DNA from: Nocardioides sp. dk884
GTDB lineage: Bacteria > Actinomycetota > Actinomycetes > Propionibacteriales > Nocardioidaceae
Direction of reading: 5' to 3'
NCBI RefSeq assembly: GCF_009557055.1
Contig: NZ_CP045649.1
Coordinates: 1 to 64,000 of the forward strand
Length of the DNA: 64,000 bases
Of this stretch, positions 46,272-54,786 are shown piece after piece; the first letter of the stretch is position 1; each line of letters starts with the position of its first letter. The position numbers were made by a program, and so were the translations under genes. Under the pieces are notes generated by a model. It did not search any database and was not told the origin of the DNA. It saw only the letters and a list, made by a program, of their open reading frames with translations.

Positions 46272-47348
46272 ATGACCTCTCCTCGCCTGCGCTCCGCCGT
46301 CGCCCGAGCGGTGCCGGCACTCACGCTCGTCGTCACGGTGGGTCTCGCGTGCAGCCCGGGGACGGGTGCGGAGTCGGGGCCGGGTGCGGCGGAGGTGGCG
46401 CCGCGGGTGTCGGAGTCGGTGGGCGTGGCGCCGGCGGGGGTCCGGCACCGGGTGCTGGCGATCTCGGTCGACGGTCTCGCGCCCGGCGTCGTACGCCGGC
46501 TGGGGCCGCAGGGCGCGCCGACGTTCCACCGGCTGCTGCGCCGGGGCGCCTCGACCCTCGAGGCGCGCACCGCTGTCGAGATGACCGTGACCCTGCCCAA
46601 CCACACGAGCATGCTCACCGGGCGGCGCATCGACGCCGGTCGCGGCGGGCACGGCGTGACCTGGAACGACGACGAATCGGACCGGGTGATCCCGCGTGAC
46701 GCACGGGGGCGGCGGGTGCAGTCGATCTTCACCCAGGCGCACCGGGCCGGGCTGCGCACGGCGCTCTTCGCGGGCAAGCAGAAGTTCCACACGTTCCCCA
46801 ACACCTGGCCACGCGCGATCGACCGGGTGCTCGTCGATGACGACCAGGCCCGGCTGGTGCGGGCGGTGCGCCGCGACCTGGTGCGCGGGGGGCGCGCCTT
46901 CACCTTCCTGCACCTGCGCGGTCCCGACAGTGCCGGGCACGAGGAGGGCTTCGGCTCCCCGGCGTACGTCGCGGCGGTGCGGGAGGTGGACCGGCAGCTG
47001 CGCGGGGTGCTGCGCACGGTGCGCGCCCACCCGCGGCTGCGGCGCGACGTGGTGGTGGTGCTGACCGCCGACCATGGCGGCCGCGGCGACGACGGGCACT
47101 ACGTGGCGACGCGCGCGGCGAACTTCCGGGTGCCGTTCCTGGTCTGGGGGCGCGACGTGGCCCGCGGCAACCTCTACCGGCTCAGCCCCCGGCGCCAGCA
47201 CCCAGGCCGGGCCCAGCCGGGCTACGCCCGGCCGCGCCAGCCGGTCCGCAACGGCGACCTCGCCAACCTCGCCGCCGACCTGCTCGGCCTCCCCGCCGTA
47301 CCCGGCAGCACCATCGGCACCCGCCAGGACCTCCGCGTCCTGCGCTGA
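46272..47348 (+). CDS. secreted nucleotide pyrophosphatase/phosphodiesterase-like protein
   Basis: The 358-residue protein has a signal sequence with a lipobox-like VGLACSPG, then an alkaline-phosphatase-superfamily domain. Metal and nucleophile motifs are ISVDGLAP, VTLPNHTSMLTG (Thr nucleophile), LHLRGPDSAGHEEGF and LTADHGG, characteristic of NPP-type phosphodiesterases. ATG 46272 gives the best signal peptide. Substrate unknown. Confidence 0.85.
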   Translation: MTSPRLRSAVARAVPALTLVVTVGLACSPGTGAESGPGAAEVAPRVSESVGVAPAGVRHRVLAISVDGLAPGVVRRLGPQGAPTFHRLLRRGASTLEARTAVEMTVTLPNHTSMLTGRRIDAGRGGHGVTWNDDESDRVIPRDARGRRVQSIFTQAHRAGLRTALFAGKQKFHTFPNTWPRAIDRVLVDDDQARLVRAVRRDLVRGGRAFTFLHLRGPDSAGHEEGFGSPAYVAAVREVDRQLRGVLRTVRAHPRLRRDVVVVLTADHGGRGDDGHYVATRAANFRVPFLVWGRDVARGNLYRLSPRRQHPGRAQPGYARPRQPVRNGDLANLAADLLGLPAVPGSTIGTRQDLRVLR

Positions 47349-47357
47349 CCTCCCCCG

Positions 47358-47486
47358 CGAGTCGGCACGAATGGCGCGCCGAGTCGGCACGAATGGTGCG
47401 CCGAGTCGGCACGAATGGTGCGCCGACTCGGCACGAATGGTGCGCCGAGTCGGCACGAATGGTGCGCCGAGTCGGCGCGAATGGCG
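47358..47486. repeat. array of 22-bp repeats (inverse orientation)
   Basis: Units of 22 bp start at 47358, 47380, 47402, 47424, 47446 and 47468; the last is partial. Each reads about CGAGTCGGCACGAATGGTG and then CGC. The unit at 47424 has CGACTCGG instead of CGAGTCGG. The array ends three bases before a perfect DnaA box. Reverse-complemented, a unit matches those at 27715-27824 at 15 of 22 positions. Confidence 0.93.
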
Positions 47487-47489
47487 AAG

Positions 47490-47624
47490 TTGTCCACAGA
47501 AGGCTGTGGAAAAGCTGTGTACAACGCGCGGCCGTGGATCCGCGCGCCAGGTGGCGGCCCCGGGCTGCGGGCATGCGCGGGGTGAGCCCCGGCTTCCCCA
47601 GAGTTATCCACAGGTTGTGGAGAG
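47490..47624. other. DnaA-box cluster (origin-like locus B)
   Basis: Perfect sites are TTGTCCACA (47490-47498) and TTATCCACA (47604-47612). One-mismatch sites are TGTGGAAAA (47505-47513) and TGTGTACAA (47516-47524); TGTGGAGAG (47616-47624) is weaker. 22-bp repeats lie on both sides. The whole gap 47349-47704 has no gene. Function is inferred from consensus only. Confidence 0.65.
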
Positions 47625-47635
47625 CGCCGCCATGG

Positions 47636-47691
47636 GCGCCGACTCGCGCAACCACGAGCGCCGACTCGCGCAACCACGAGCGCCGACTCGG
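47636..47691. repeat. second 22-bp repeat array (forward orientation)
   Basis: Two full units (47636 and 47658) and a 12-bp partial unit follow the DnaA boxes. Each begins GCGCCGACTCGCGCAACCAC and ends GA. They are near-identical to the units at 27781-27824. Confidence 0.9.
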
Positions 47692-47704
47692 CGAGGGAGC
47701 AGGG

Positions 47705-48493
47705 TCAGCCGCGGGCGGCGAGGAGGGCGGCACCGACGATGCCGGCCTCGTTGCGCAGGGTCGCGGGAACGATCTCGGTCTCCAGCTCGAGCAGCGGGAG
47801 GAACTCGTCGGCGCGCTTGCTGATCCCGCCGCCGATGACGAAGAGGTCGGGGGAGAAGAGCATCTCCAGGGTGGAGTAGTAGCGCTGGAGCCGCTGCGCC
47901 CAGGCCTTCATCGACAGGTCCTCGGCCTTGCGGGCGCTGTTGGCCGCCCGGCTCTCCGCGTCGTGCCCGTCGATCTCGAGGTGTCCGAGCTCGGAGTTGG
48001 GGACCAGCACCCCGTCGTGCACCAGCGCCGAGCCGATCCCGGTGCCGAGCGTCGTGACGATCACCAGTCCGCGGCGCCCGCGCGCGGCGCCGTACTCCAC
48101 CTCGGCGAGGCCGGCGGCGTCGGCGTCGTTGACCACGTGCACCTCTCGCCCGGTCGCCTCGCTGAAGAGCGCGTCGGCGTCGGTGCCGAGCCAGGAGCGG
48201 TCGATGTTGGCGGCCGAGTGCACCACCCCGTGTCGTACGACGCCGGGGACCGTCACCCCCACCCGGCCCGTCGCCTCGGGGAACCGCTCGAGCAGGGCGG
48301 CGACGGTCGCGGCGACCGCCTCCGGGGTGGAGGGCTTGGGGGTCTCGACGCGGGCGCGCTCGCCGGGCTCACCGGTTGCGAGGTCGACCGGGGCGCACTT
48401 GATGCCGCTGCCGCCGAAGTCGATGCCGACCGGCGCTCCCTGGCCGGGGGAGCCCGGGGAGTCCGGGGAGCCTGGAGTGAGTGGGGTGCCCAT
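47705..48493 (-). CDS. ppgK: polyphosphate glucokinase, ROK family
   Basis: PpgK phosphorylates glucose using polyphosphate, ATP or both. The 262-residue protein has the phosphate-binding [10 protein letters not shown] (about 21-30), [11 protein letters not shown] (the catalytic Asp), [12 protein letters not shown] and [14 protein letters not shown] 48493 is preferred over an upstream start because the extra N-terminus has no family support. A Gly/Pro/Ser-rich leader precedes the kinase domain. Confidence 0.93.
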   Translation of the reverse strand: MGTPLTPGSPDSPGSPGQGAPVGIDFGGSGIKCAPVDLATGEPGERARVETPKPSTPEAVAATVAALLERFPEATGRVGVTVPGVVRHGVVHSAANIDRSWLGTDADALFSEATGREVHVVNDADAAGLAEVEYGAARGRRGLVIVTTLGTGIGSALVHDGVLVPNSELGHLEIDGHDAESRAANSARKAEDLSMKAWAQRLQRYYSTLEMLFSPDLFVIGGGISKRADEFLPLLELETEIVPATLRNEAGIVGAALLAARG

Positions 48494-48535
48494 GAACTCA
48501 CGGTAGAGCCTGCCTCCACTTGACAGAAACAACCC

Positions 48536-48577
48536 TCTTGTCAAGCAGGTTGACATTCCCTAGGGTCTTGTCAAGCA
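48536..48577. promoter_or_regulatory. paired operator-like sites before alkB
   Basis: TCTTGTCAAGCA occurs at 48536-48547 and again at 48566-48577, exactly 30 bp apart. The core CTTG-T-CAAG is a palindrome. A related TTGACA lies between them and another at 48520. They sit 50-90 bp before the alkane hydroxylase start and between it and the divergent ppgK. The TetR encoded after alkB is the natural candidate regulator (inference). Confidence 0.6.
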
Positions 48578-48626
48578 CGTGGCATGACCGCCGCCACACT
48601 CGCGGCCCGATCTCGCAGGAGGCTCC

Positions 48627-50060
48627 ATGACGGTCCAGAGCACCATCCCGCCCGGCTCGACCGAGAAGTGGCGCGACCCCAAGCGCCGCCTGTGGCTCAT
48701 CGGGCTGGTGGTGCCCTCCCTGGCGTTCGTGGCGTACGCCGGCTGGGGGCTCACCGGCTTCGGCGGGTTCTTCTGGATCGGGCCGATCGTGATCCTCGGG
48801 GTGGTCCCGGTGATCGACCTGCTCACCGGCCTGGATCGCTCCAACCCGCCCGACGACGTGATCGAGCAGCTGGAGCAGGACCGCTACTACCGCTGGATCA
48901 CCTATCTCTTCCTCCCCGTGCAGTACGTCGGCTTCCTCGGCGCGATGTATCTCGTGGCGCGCGGCGACCCTTTCCTCGGTCAGGGCGACCTCGCGACCTG
49001 GGAGAAGATCGGCCTGGCGGTCTCGATCGGCTGCATCGGCGGGATCGGCATCAACACCGCCCACGAGCTCGGTCACAAGAAGGAGAGCCACGAGCGCTGG
49101 CTGTCCAAGATCGCGCTGGCGCAGAGCTTCTACGGCCACTTCTACATCGAGCACAACCGCGGCCACCACGTGCGGGTCGCGACCCCCGAGGACCCGGCGA
49201 GCAGCCGGCTCGGCGAGAGCTTCTACGCGTTCTGGCCGCGCACCGTGCTCGGCTCGCTCAAGAGCGCCTGGCGCCTGGAGAAGCGCCGCTACGCACGGCG
49301 CCAGCAGCACCCGTTCCGCCTGGGCAACGACGTCCTCAACGCCTGGGCGATGTCGGTGGTGCTGTGGGCCGCGGTCATGGTCTGGCTCGGTCCGGGCCTG
49401 CTGCCCTACCTGGTGATCCAGGCCGTCGTCGGCTTCTCGCTGCTCGAGGTCGTGAACTACCTGGAGCACTACGGGATGCTGCGCCAGAAGGTCGGCGTCG
49501 GGAAGCGCGAGCGCTACGAGCGCGTCGACCCCTCGCACTCGTGGAACTCCAACAACATCGCCACCAACGTGCTGCTCTACCACCTCCAGCGCCACAGCGA
49601 CCACCACGCGAACCCCACCCGGCGCTATCAGACCCTGCGCGACTTCGAGGAGAGCCCGGTGCTTCCGACCGGGTACGCCGGGATGATCGTGCTGGCGCTC
49701 GTCCCGCCGCTGTGGCGCCGGGTGATGGACCCCCGGGTGCTCGCGCACGTCGACGGCGACGTCACCCGCGCCAACATCTCCCCGCGCCGCCGCGAGCAGG
49801 TGCTCGCGGCGTACCCGCCGCCGGTCGTGGAGACGGTCGACGCGCCGCGCGCCGACGTGACGGCGGTCGATGCCGACGAGGTGCTCGCCGCGGCCTGCCC
49901 GAGCTGCGAGTACGTCTACGAGGTCGCCGCGGGCGACGAGCACGAGGGCTTCGCGGCCGGCACCGCGTGGGCCGACATCCCCGCCGACTGGTGCTGCCCG
50001 GACTGCGGGGTGCGCGAGAAGGTCGACTTCGTGCCCCGCGAGCGGGCGATGACCGGCTGA
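48627..50060 (+). CDS. alkB: alkane 1-monooxygenase fused to rubredoxin
   Basis: AlkB hydroxylates medium-chain alkanes at a di-iron centre using electrons from rubredoxin. The 477-residue protein has membrane segments and the histidine boxes HELGH, HNRGHH, NYLEHYG and LQRHSDHH. The C-terminus is a rubredoxin domain with CPSCEYVYE and CCPDCG, separated by a flexible linker (about 390-415). Fusion is typical of actinobacteria. The first rubredoxin knuckle has Glu where Gly is usual (CxxCG). Confidence 0.96.
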   Translation: MTVQSTIPPGSTEKWRDPKRRLWLIGLVVPSLAFVAYAGWGLTGFGGFFWIGPIVILGVVPVIDLLTGLDRSNPPDDVIEQLEQDRYYRWITYLFLPVQYVGFLGAMYLVARGDPFLGQGDLATWEKIGLAVSIGCIGGIGINTAHELGHKKESHERWLSKIALAQSFYGHFYIEHNRGHHVRVATPEDPASSRLGESFYAFWPRTVLGSLKSAWRLEKRRYARRQQHPFRLGNDVLNAWAMSVVLWAAVMVWLGPGLLPYLVIQAVVGFSLLEVVNYLEHYGMLRQKVGVGKRERYERVDPSHSWNSNNIATNVLLYHLQRHSDHHANPTRRYQTLRDFEESPVLPTGYAGMIVLALVPPLWRRVMDPRVLAHVDGDVTRANISPRRREQVLAAYPPPVVETVDAPRADVTAVDADEVLAAACPSCEYVYEVAAGDEHEGFAAGTAWADIPADWCCPDCGVREKVDFVPRERAMTG

Positions 50061-50110
50061 GCCGTACGGCGGCCGGGCCGGCGCGGGGGAGCTCTTCCTA
50101 GACTGGTGCC

Positions 50111-50689
50111 ATGTCCCTGACCACTCGCGAGCGAGTCCTCGATGCTGCGGTGGTGATGACGACCGAGGAAGGCTGGGCGAAGGTCACCATGGCCCGGCTC
50201 GCCGACCGGGTCGGGGTCAGCCGGCAGACGGTGCACAACGAGATGGGCACCAAGGCCGGCCTGGCCGAGGCGATGGTCCAGCGCGAGCTCCAGCGGTTCC
50301 TCAGCGAGGTCAGCGCGGCCTTCGACGCGCACCCCGACGACCTGGTCGCCGCGGTGCGCGCGGCCTCCCTCGGCGTGCTCGAGCACGCTCAGGACAACCG
50401 GCTGCTGCACGCGGTCGTCTCCGCCACCCACGGCGCGGACACCGAGCTGCTGCCGCTGCTGACCACCCACTCGGCGTCGCTGCTCGCCGGCGCCAAGGCG
50501 GTGGTCGCGCTCCGGGTCGCGGCGTACGACGTGGCGCTGGTGCCGGTCGAGCTCGACGCCGGTATCGACATGATCGTCCGGGTCGTGCTCAGCCACGTCA
50601 TGCAGCCCTCCGGTACGCCCGCCGCCACCGCCGACTCGATCGCGTGGGTCGCCGCGCGGGTGCTGGGCGCCGAGGTGCCGGGCCGTTAG
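50111..50689 (+). CDS. TetR-family regulator, AlkX-like
   Basis: The 192-residue protein has the TetR DNA-binding domain (TTEEGWAKVTMARLADRVGVSRQTVHNEMGTKAGL). It lies 50 bp after alkB in the same direction, where alkX-type repressors of alkane genes are found in related genera. It could bind the CTTGTCAAG sites before alkB. Confidence 0.88.
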   Translation: MSLTTRERVLDAAVVMTTEEGWAKVTMARLADRVGVSRQTVHNEMGTKAGLAEAMVQRELQRFLSEVSAAFDAHPDDLVAAVRAASLGVLEHAQDNRLLHAVVSATHGADTELLPLLTTHSASLLAGAKAVVALRVAAYDVALVPVELDAGIDMIVRVVLSHVMQPSGTPAATADSIAWVAARVLGAEVPGR

Positions 50690-50704
50690 ATCTGGGCCGC
50701 CGGC

Positions 50705-51367
50705 TCAGCGCTCGACGCGGATTCCTAGGGCGTCGGCGAGCGCCGGCGCGAGCCGGGAGAGCTGGTCCGGGCTGACGGTCGCGCCGCGCAGGTCGAGCAG
50801 CCCGTCGACGACCGCGAGGTCGGCGCCGCGCAGGTCGAGGTCGCTCAGCGTGCTGCCGCGGACGTCGAGCTGCGCCACCCGGGTGTCGGTGAGCCGCACC
50901 CGCCGCGCCTTGGCGCTGCTGAGGTCGAGCTCCTCGATCAGGCAGTCGGTGAACGCCACGTCGAGCAACTCGGCGCCGCGCAGGTTGACGAAGCTCAGCT
51001 TGCACCCGACGAAGTGCACCGAGCGCCACTGCGACTCGTAGGCCTCCAGAGACCCCAGTCGCCCGCTCACGCGTACGTCGCGCCACTGCCCGCGCGCGGC
51101 ACGCACGACCGGCATGACGACGCGGTCCAGGTGCACCTCCGAGAGCCGGGCGCCCTTGAGGTCGGTCTCGTCGGCGGAGACGCTGCTCAGCTGGGTGGAC
51201 GCCAGCACGGCGCCGGTCAGGTCGAGGTGGCGCAGGGTGAGGTCGGCGTACCGCACCGACTCCAGGTCGGCGTTCCGCCGCAGGTCCGCGGGGTCACCCT
51301 CGGCGAGGGTGCCGAGCCGGAGGTCGTCGATCTGGGGCGGCCGGGTGGACTTGCGGGCGGGGGGCAA
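50705..51367 (-). CDS. pentapeptide repeat protein
   Basis: The 220-residue protein consists of A(D/N)LXX-type pentapeptides, for example ADLTLRHLDLTGAVLA, TDLKGARLSEVHLD, CKLSFVNLRGAELLD and STLSDLDLRGADLAV, which fold as a square beta helix. TTG 51367 with AAGGAG upstream is preferred; the ATG at 51445 would overlap the next gene. Some such proteins protect gyrase, but that cannot be claimed here. Confidence 0.85.
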   Translation of the reverse strand: MPPARKSTRPPQIDDLRLGTLAEGDPADLRRNADLESVRYADLTLRHLDLTGAVLASTQLSSVSADETDLKGARLSEVHLDRVVMPVVRAARGQWRDVRVSGRLGSLEAYESQWRSVHFVGCKLSFVNLRGAELLDVAFTDCLIEELDLSSAKARRVRLTDTRVAQLDVRGSTLSDLDLRGADLAVVDGLLDLRGATVSPDQLSRLAPALADALGIRVER

Positions 51368-51392
51368 CGCGCGCTCCTTGGCAGGGGGTGGC

Positions 51393-51599
51393 TCAGCGGT
51401 GGGTGGGGTCCTGGGGCTCGCTCGGCGCCGGCGGGCGGGCGGCAAGGAGGGCCGGGTTCATGCGGATCGCGTCGTTCACGCCGTACCGCACGGCGAGCCG
51501 GATGATCCAGAACACCGCCCAGACGCAGGCGAGGGCGAAGACGGCGGTGAAGAGCGGGAGGGCGAGGGTGAAGAGCGGGAGGTCGAGGGTCTCGGACAC
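51393..51599 (-). CDS. small membrane protein
   Basis: The 68-residue protein has one hydrophobic segment (LPLFTAVFALACVWAVFWIIRLAV) and a cytoplasmic tail with a conserved-looking YGVNDAIRMNPALL. GTG 51599 is chosen because the upstream extension is proline/alanine-rich. It is 25 bp before the pentapeptide gene and probably cotranscribed. No family was recognised. Confidence 0.6.
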   Translation of the reverse strand: MSETLDLPLFTLALPLFTAVFALACVWAVFWIIRLAVRYGVNDAIRMNPALLAARPPAPSEPQDPTHR

Positions 51600-51690
51600 C
51601 GGCCAAGAGTAGGTGCGGGCGGCCTGCGCACCTCTTTTCCCGGCCGCGGGCCATGGCGGTCGCGCCGGTGCCGGCGCTAGCGTCACGGGG

Positions 51691-51870
51691 ATGGTGACCT
51701 ACCGCTTCCTCGACGGCTTGGGAGAGACGCTGCTCGAGCGCGAGTTCGTCGACCACGCCGCGGCTCTTGGCTGGGCCGCCGAGGAGGACGAGCTCGACGA
51801 GGACGTGCAACGGGTCGAGTACCGCGGGCCGGATGGTGACTGGCGGTGGGCCGGGCCGTTGTTGGGGTGA
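51691..51870 (+). CDS. small acidic hypothetical protein
   Basis: The 59-residue product begins MVTYRFLDGLGETLLEREF and has an acidic centre (EEDELDEDVQRVEY). ATG 51691 follows ACGGGG. No family was recognised, but codon bias looks coding. The sequence from 51871 to 52053 shows nothing further. Confidence 0.5.
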   Translation: MVTYRFLDGLGETLLEREFVDHAAALGWAAEEDELDEDVQRVEYRGPDGDWRWAGPLLG

Positions 51871-52053
51871 GGTGGTACTGCGTTCGCGGTGAGATGACTC
51901 CAGGAAGTGCAGTATCGCGTCGCCCGGATCTCGGCGGAATGGGCTCGATCCTTCCAAGCGACCGTGGTGGCGGCCTACGCGCACATCCTCACTCGACGTT
52001 CGTGGCGACTCATGGCCAAGCGATCTGGCACCTGCGCGGGGCCTGGTCGCGTT

Positions 52054-53217
52054 TCAGTTCGGCGCGTCCGTCTCCATGCCCTCACCAGTGTCGTGGTCTT
52101 CGACGACTTCCACCCCGACTCCGTCGACGACTTTGATCAGTGCAAGAAGTTGTTCGGCGACCGCATCCTCGGTCGCGCCGCGCTCGGCTCCAAGGGGGAG
52201 ACCAAGCGGAACGAGTACATCTCGACCGTCGGTGGGCCGCGGATAGTTCTCGATTCCGGCGGCCGTCATTGCTTCGGACAACAGTGAGACGTCCTGCGCG
52301 GTCTTTGATTGTGCTTGCGCGAACAAGGGGCCAGGCCCGTAGTGCCCCCATTGGGTCAGCCAGATACCCACCCAAAGCTTGTTTCCTTTCGGGGTCGTGA
52401 CGTATCTGCCTGGGCCGGCGTCGCTACTTCCGTTCTTGGTCTTACCGGTCGAGGTTCGGTTGGCGACCGTACGAACCAAGTCCGTCAGCGCCGATAGTTG
52501 TCGGCCAACACGCTGAGGTAGGTCTCCGGGCACTGGGGGCACCCACCCTGTACGAGTCCGCCACTCCACGAGACCCCGAACCTGGGCTAGCTCTGAATCG
52601 GCATCGATGTCGCCGAACTTTGTGACAGCAGCCTGCAAACGGTTGAGCAGCGACTCCCAGGACGCCACGACAAGGACGTGCCCGGAGTGAGGAAGTGGCA
52701 TCGAAGCCTGCCCGCCGTCGACCGCATCTGGTGTCAGAAGCGGCGCGGACGACGCGCCTCCGAGATTGACCGATACTGTGTTCCACACGTTTTGCATCCG
52801 GTCCATCGGGACCAGGAACACCAACGCTGCCTGAGCGCCCGTTGCGAGTTTTGCTGAATAGGCGCCACTGATCTGAGCAAGCGTCAGGTCAGCGTCAAAC
52901 TTGGCTTCGAGGACCATTCGCACGCCCAGGGCGTCTGCTGCCACCATGTCCGGCCGCCCCTTGGTGCTCGGATCGATGTCTTGACCGGTGAAGACCAAGG
53001 CGTCTGTGATGACCCCGGGACAAACCTCCGCTATTAGGTCTGCGATGGCGGAAGCCGCCGCTTTCGACGTGGAGCACAAGTGCACTAAGGCGTCCGTGGC
53101 CACCGGCTCGGGCTGCAGGCCTCGAGAGGCCACGATCTGTGCGAGAAGTCCACCCATGTTCGGATGGTGCCACCTGCCGACGCGTGCCGCTCGGCCTTCG
53201 CCCATGGCGCCCACCAA
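52054..53217 (-). CDS. PD-(D/E)XK nuclease-like protein
   Basis: The central part reads DPSTKGRPDMVAADALG and then VRMVLEAKFDADLT, the Asp...Glu-x-Lys arrangement of PD-(D/E)XK nucleases (about residues 83-113). An N-terminal helical region and a C-terminal domain with KGNKLWVGIWLTQWG follow. The start may be 53217 or 53157. Local GC is lower and codon choice less biased than in the flanking genes, suggesting acquisition. It stands alone with no obvious partner, so a defence or repair role is only a possibility. Confidence 0.7.
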   Translation of the reverse strand: MVGAMGEGRAARVGRWHHPNMGGLLAQIVASRGLQPEPVATDALVHLCSTSKAAASAIADLIAEVCPGVITDALVFTGQDIDPSTKGRPDMVAADALGVRMVLEAKFDADLTLAQISGAYSAKLATGAQAALVFLVPMDRMQNVWNTVSVNLGGASSAPLLTPDAVDGGQASMPLPHSGHVLVVASWESLLNRLQAAVTKFGDIDADSELAQVRGLVEWRTRTGWVPPVPGDLPQRVGRQLSALTDLVRTVANRTSTGKTKNGSSDAGPGRYVTTPKGNKLWVGIWLTQWGHYGPGPLFAQAQSKTAQDVSLLSEAMTAAGIENYPRPTDGRDVLVPLGLPLGAERGATEDAVAEQLLALIKVVDGVGVEVVEDHDTGEGMETDAPN

Positions 53218-53442
53218 ATCGGGGGCGGACCCTGGAGCATCGCCGGGAAGTTTGAGCTTGTTCGCGAGGATGGTCGCTGAAGTGCTGGCCGTGACGAGGT
53301 CGGACTCGGCCAGCTTGTGTTGCTGCCAGCCCAGAGTGGGTGGATTGGCGTCTTCCCGAGCACCGGCCGGGCGCTTTCGACTCGCGCAGAAGTGTCGGTG
53401 GTCACTGCTTGACTAGACCTCAGTCGACGCAGGGAGACGACC

Positions 53443-54729
53443 GTGAGCATGCAGGCGGTGGCGGAGCACCCGGTGAGCCGGTGCGTGGCCGAGATGGCCG
53501 CGTCGCTGGCGGCCGTGCGCGACGTCGACGCGGCGTACCTGCCCGCCGCGGCGCACCGTGACGCGCTGGTCGAGCTCACCCGGCTCAGCGGCCAGCTCGA
53601 GGAGCTGCGGATGAGGGTCATCGACGCCGCCGGCGGTCCCGGTGGGCTGGCGCAGGACGACGGGGCGCGCACGGCGGCGGCCTGGCTGGCCTCGCGCACG
53701 TTGACCGGGTACGGCGCCGCGCGGCGGGCCGAGCTGCTGGCCTCGGCGGTCTCGCAGCGCTGGGGGCGGGTGGGAGAGGCGCTGGCCGACGGTCGCATGC
53801 GCGTCGAGCAGGCCCACGTCATCGTGAAGGCGCTCGACGACCTGCCGACCGACGAGGTGGACGCCGACGTGCTCGACCGTGCGGAGGCCCACCTGGTGGC
53901 GCTCGCGGAGACCTACGAGCCGCGCAAGCTCGAGCTGCTCGCCAGCCGCATCCTCGAGGTGGTGGCCCCCGAGCACTACGACGAGCTCGAGCGCCAGGCC
54001 CTGGAGCGCGCCCAGCGGCGCGCCAACAACGCCACCCGTCTCACCATCCACCCCCGCGGCGACGGTGCGAGCGACGTCAAGGCCCGGGTCCCCGACGCGG
54101 TCGCCTCACGCCTGCGCACCCTGCTGGAGGCCTGGGCCTCGCCGCGGCACGCCGGGTCCAGCGGCGACATCAGTGGACGCGACCCGGCCACCGGCGCGCG
54201 GCTGACCCAGGAACGCCTCATGGGCCTGGCCTTCTGCTCCCTGCTGGAGTCCGTCGACCCGGCGCGGCTTCCCGTCCACGGTGGCGCGTCCACCCAGATC
54301 GTCATCACCATCGACCTGGAGGCCCTGCGCAGCGGCCTCGGGCACGGCACCCTTGCGACCAGCGGCGACCGCGAGACCCCGGTCAGCGTCGGGGAGGTAC
54401 GCCGCCTCGCCTGTCACGCCGGGATCGTCCCGGCCGTGCTCGGCAGCCGCAGCGAGGTGCTTGACCTCGGTCGCAGCAGCCGGCTCTTCAGCCCCGCCCA
54501 ACGCCGGGCCGCGCTCCTGCGCCGCCACACCTGTGCCGGTGAGGGCTGCACGATCCCGGCCACCTGGTGCGAGGCCCATCACCGCCGCGACCCCTGGTCC
54601 CGCGGCGGCACGACCGACCTCGACGACCTCGAGTTCCTGTGCCTGTGGCACCACCAGCGCGCCCACGACCCGACGTACACCACCGAACGGCTGGCCAGCG
54701 GCGACGTACGGTTCGCGCGGCGGACGTGA
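53443..54729 (+). CDS. DUF222 / HNH endonuclease domain protein
   Basis: The 428-residue protein belongs to the actinobacterial 13E12-type family. An N-terminal DUF222 region (about 1-300) is followed by an HNH domain with CAGEGCTIPATWCEAHHRR and LCLWHHQRAHD, which carry the metal-binding Cys/His residues. Many copies exist in related genomes. Function is unknown; it is often linked with mobile or repetitive DNA. GTG 53443 or ATG 53449 may start it. Confidence 0.9.
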   Translation: MSMQAVAEHPVSRCVAEMAASLAAVRDVDAAYLPAAAHRDALVELTRLSGQLEELRMRVIDAAGGPGGLAQDDGARTAAAWLASRTLTGYGAARRAELLASAVSQRWGRVGEALADGRMRVEQAHVIVKALDDLPTDEVDADVLDRAEAHLVALAETYEPRKLELLASRILEVVAPEHYDELERQALERAQRRANNATRLTIHPRGDGASDVKARVPDAVASRLRTLLEAWASPRHAGSSGDISGRDPATGARLTQERLMGLAFCSLLESVDPARLPVHGGASTQIVITIDLEALRSGLGHGTLATSGDRETPVSVGEVRRLACHAGIVPAVLGSRSEVLDLGRSSRLFSPAQRRAALLRRHTCAGEGCTIPATWCEAHHRRDPWSRGGTTDLDDLEFLCLWHHQRAHDPTYTTERLASGDVRFARRT

Positions 54730-54786
54730 GGTCTCGGCGGCTACCGTCGGATGCCAACACAGCATGGGTCGGACGGGGGTACGACG

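Noticed and set aside
51907..52287. Plus-strand frame upstream of and opposite the nuclease-like gene
   Set aside because: It has no family features, and most of it is antisense to the better supported minus-strand gene.
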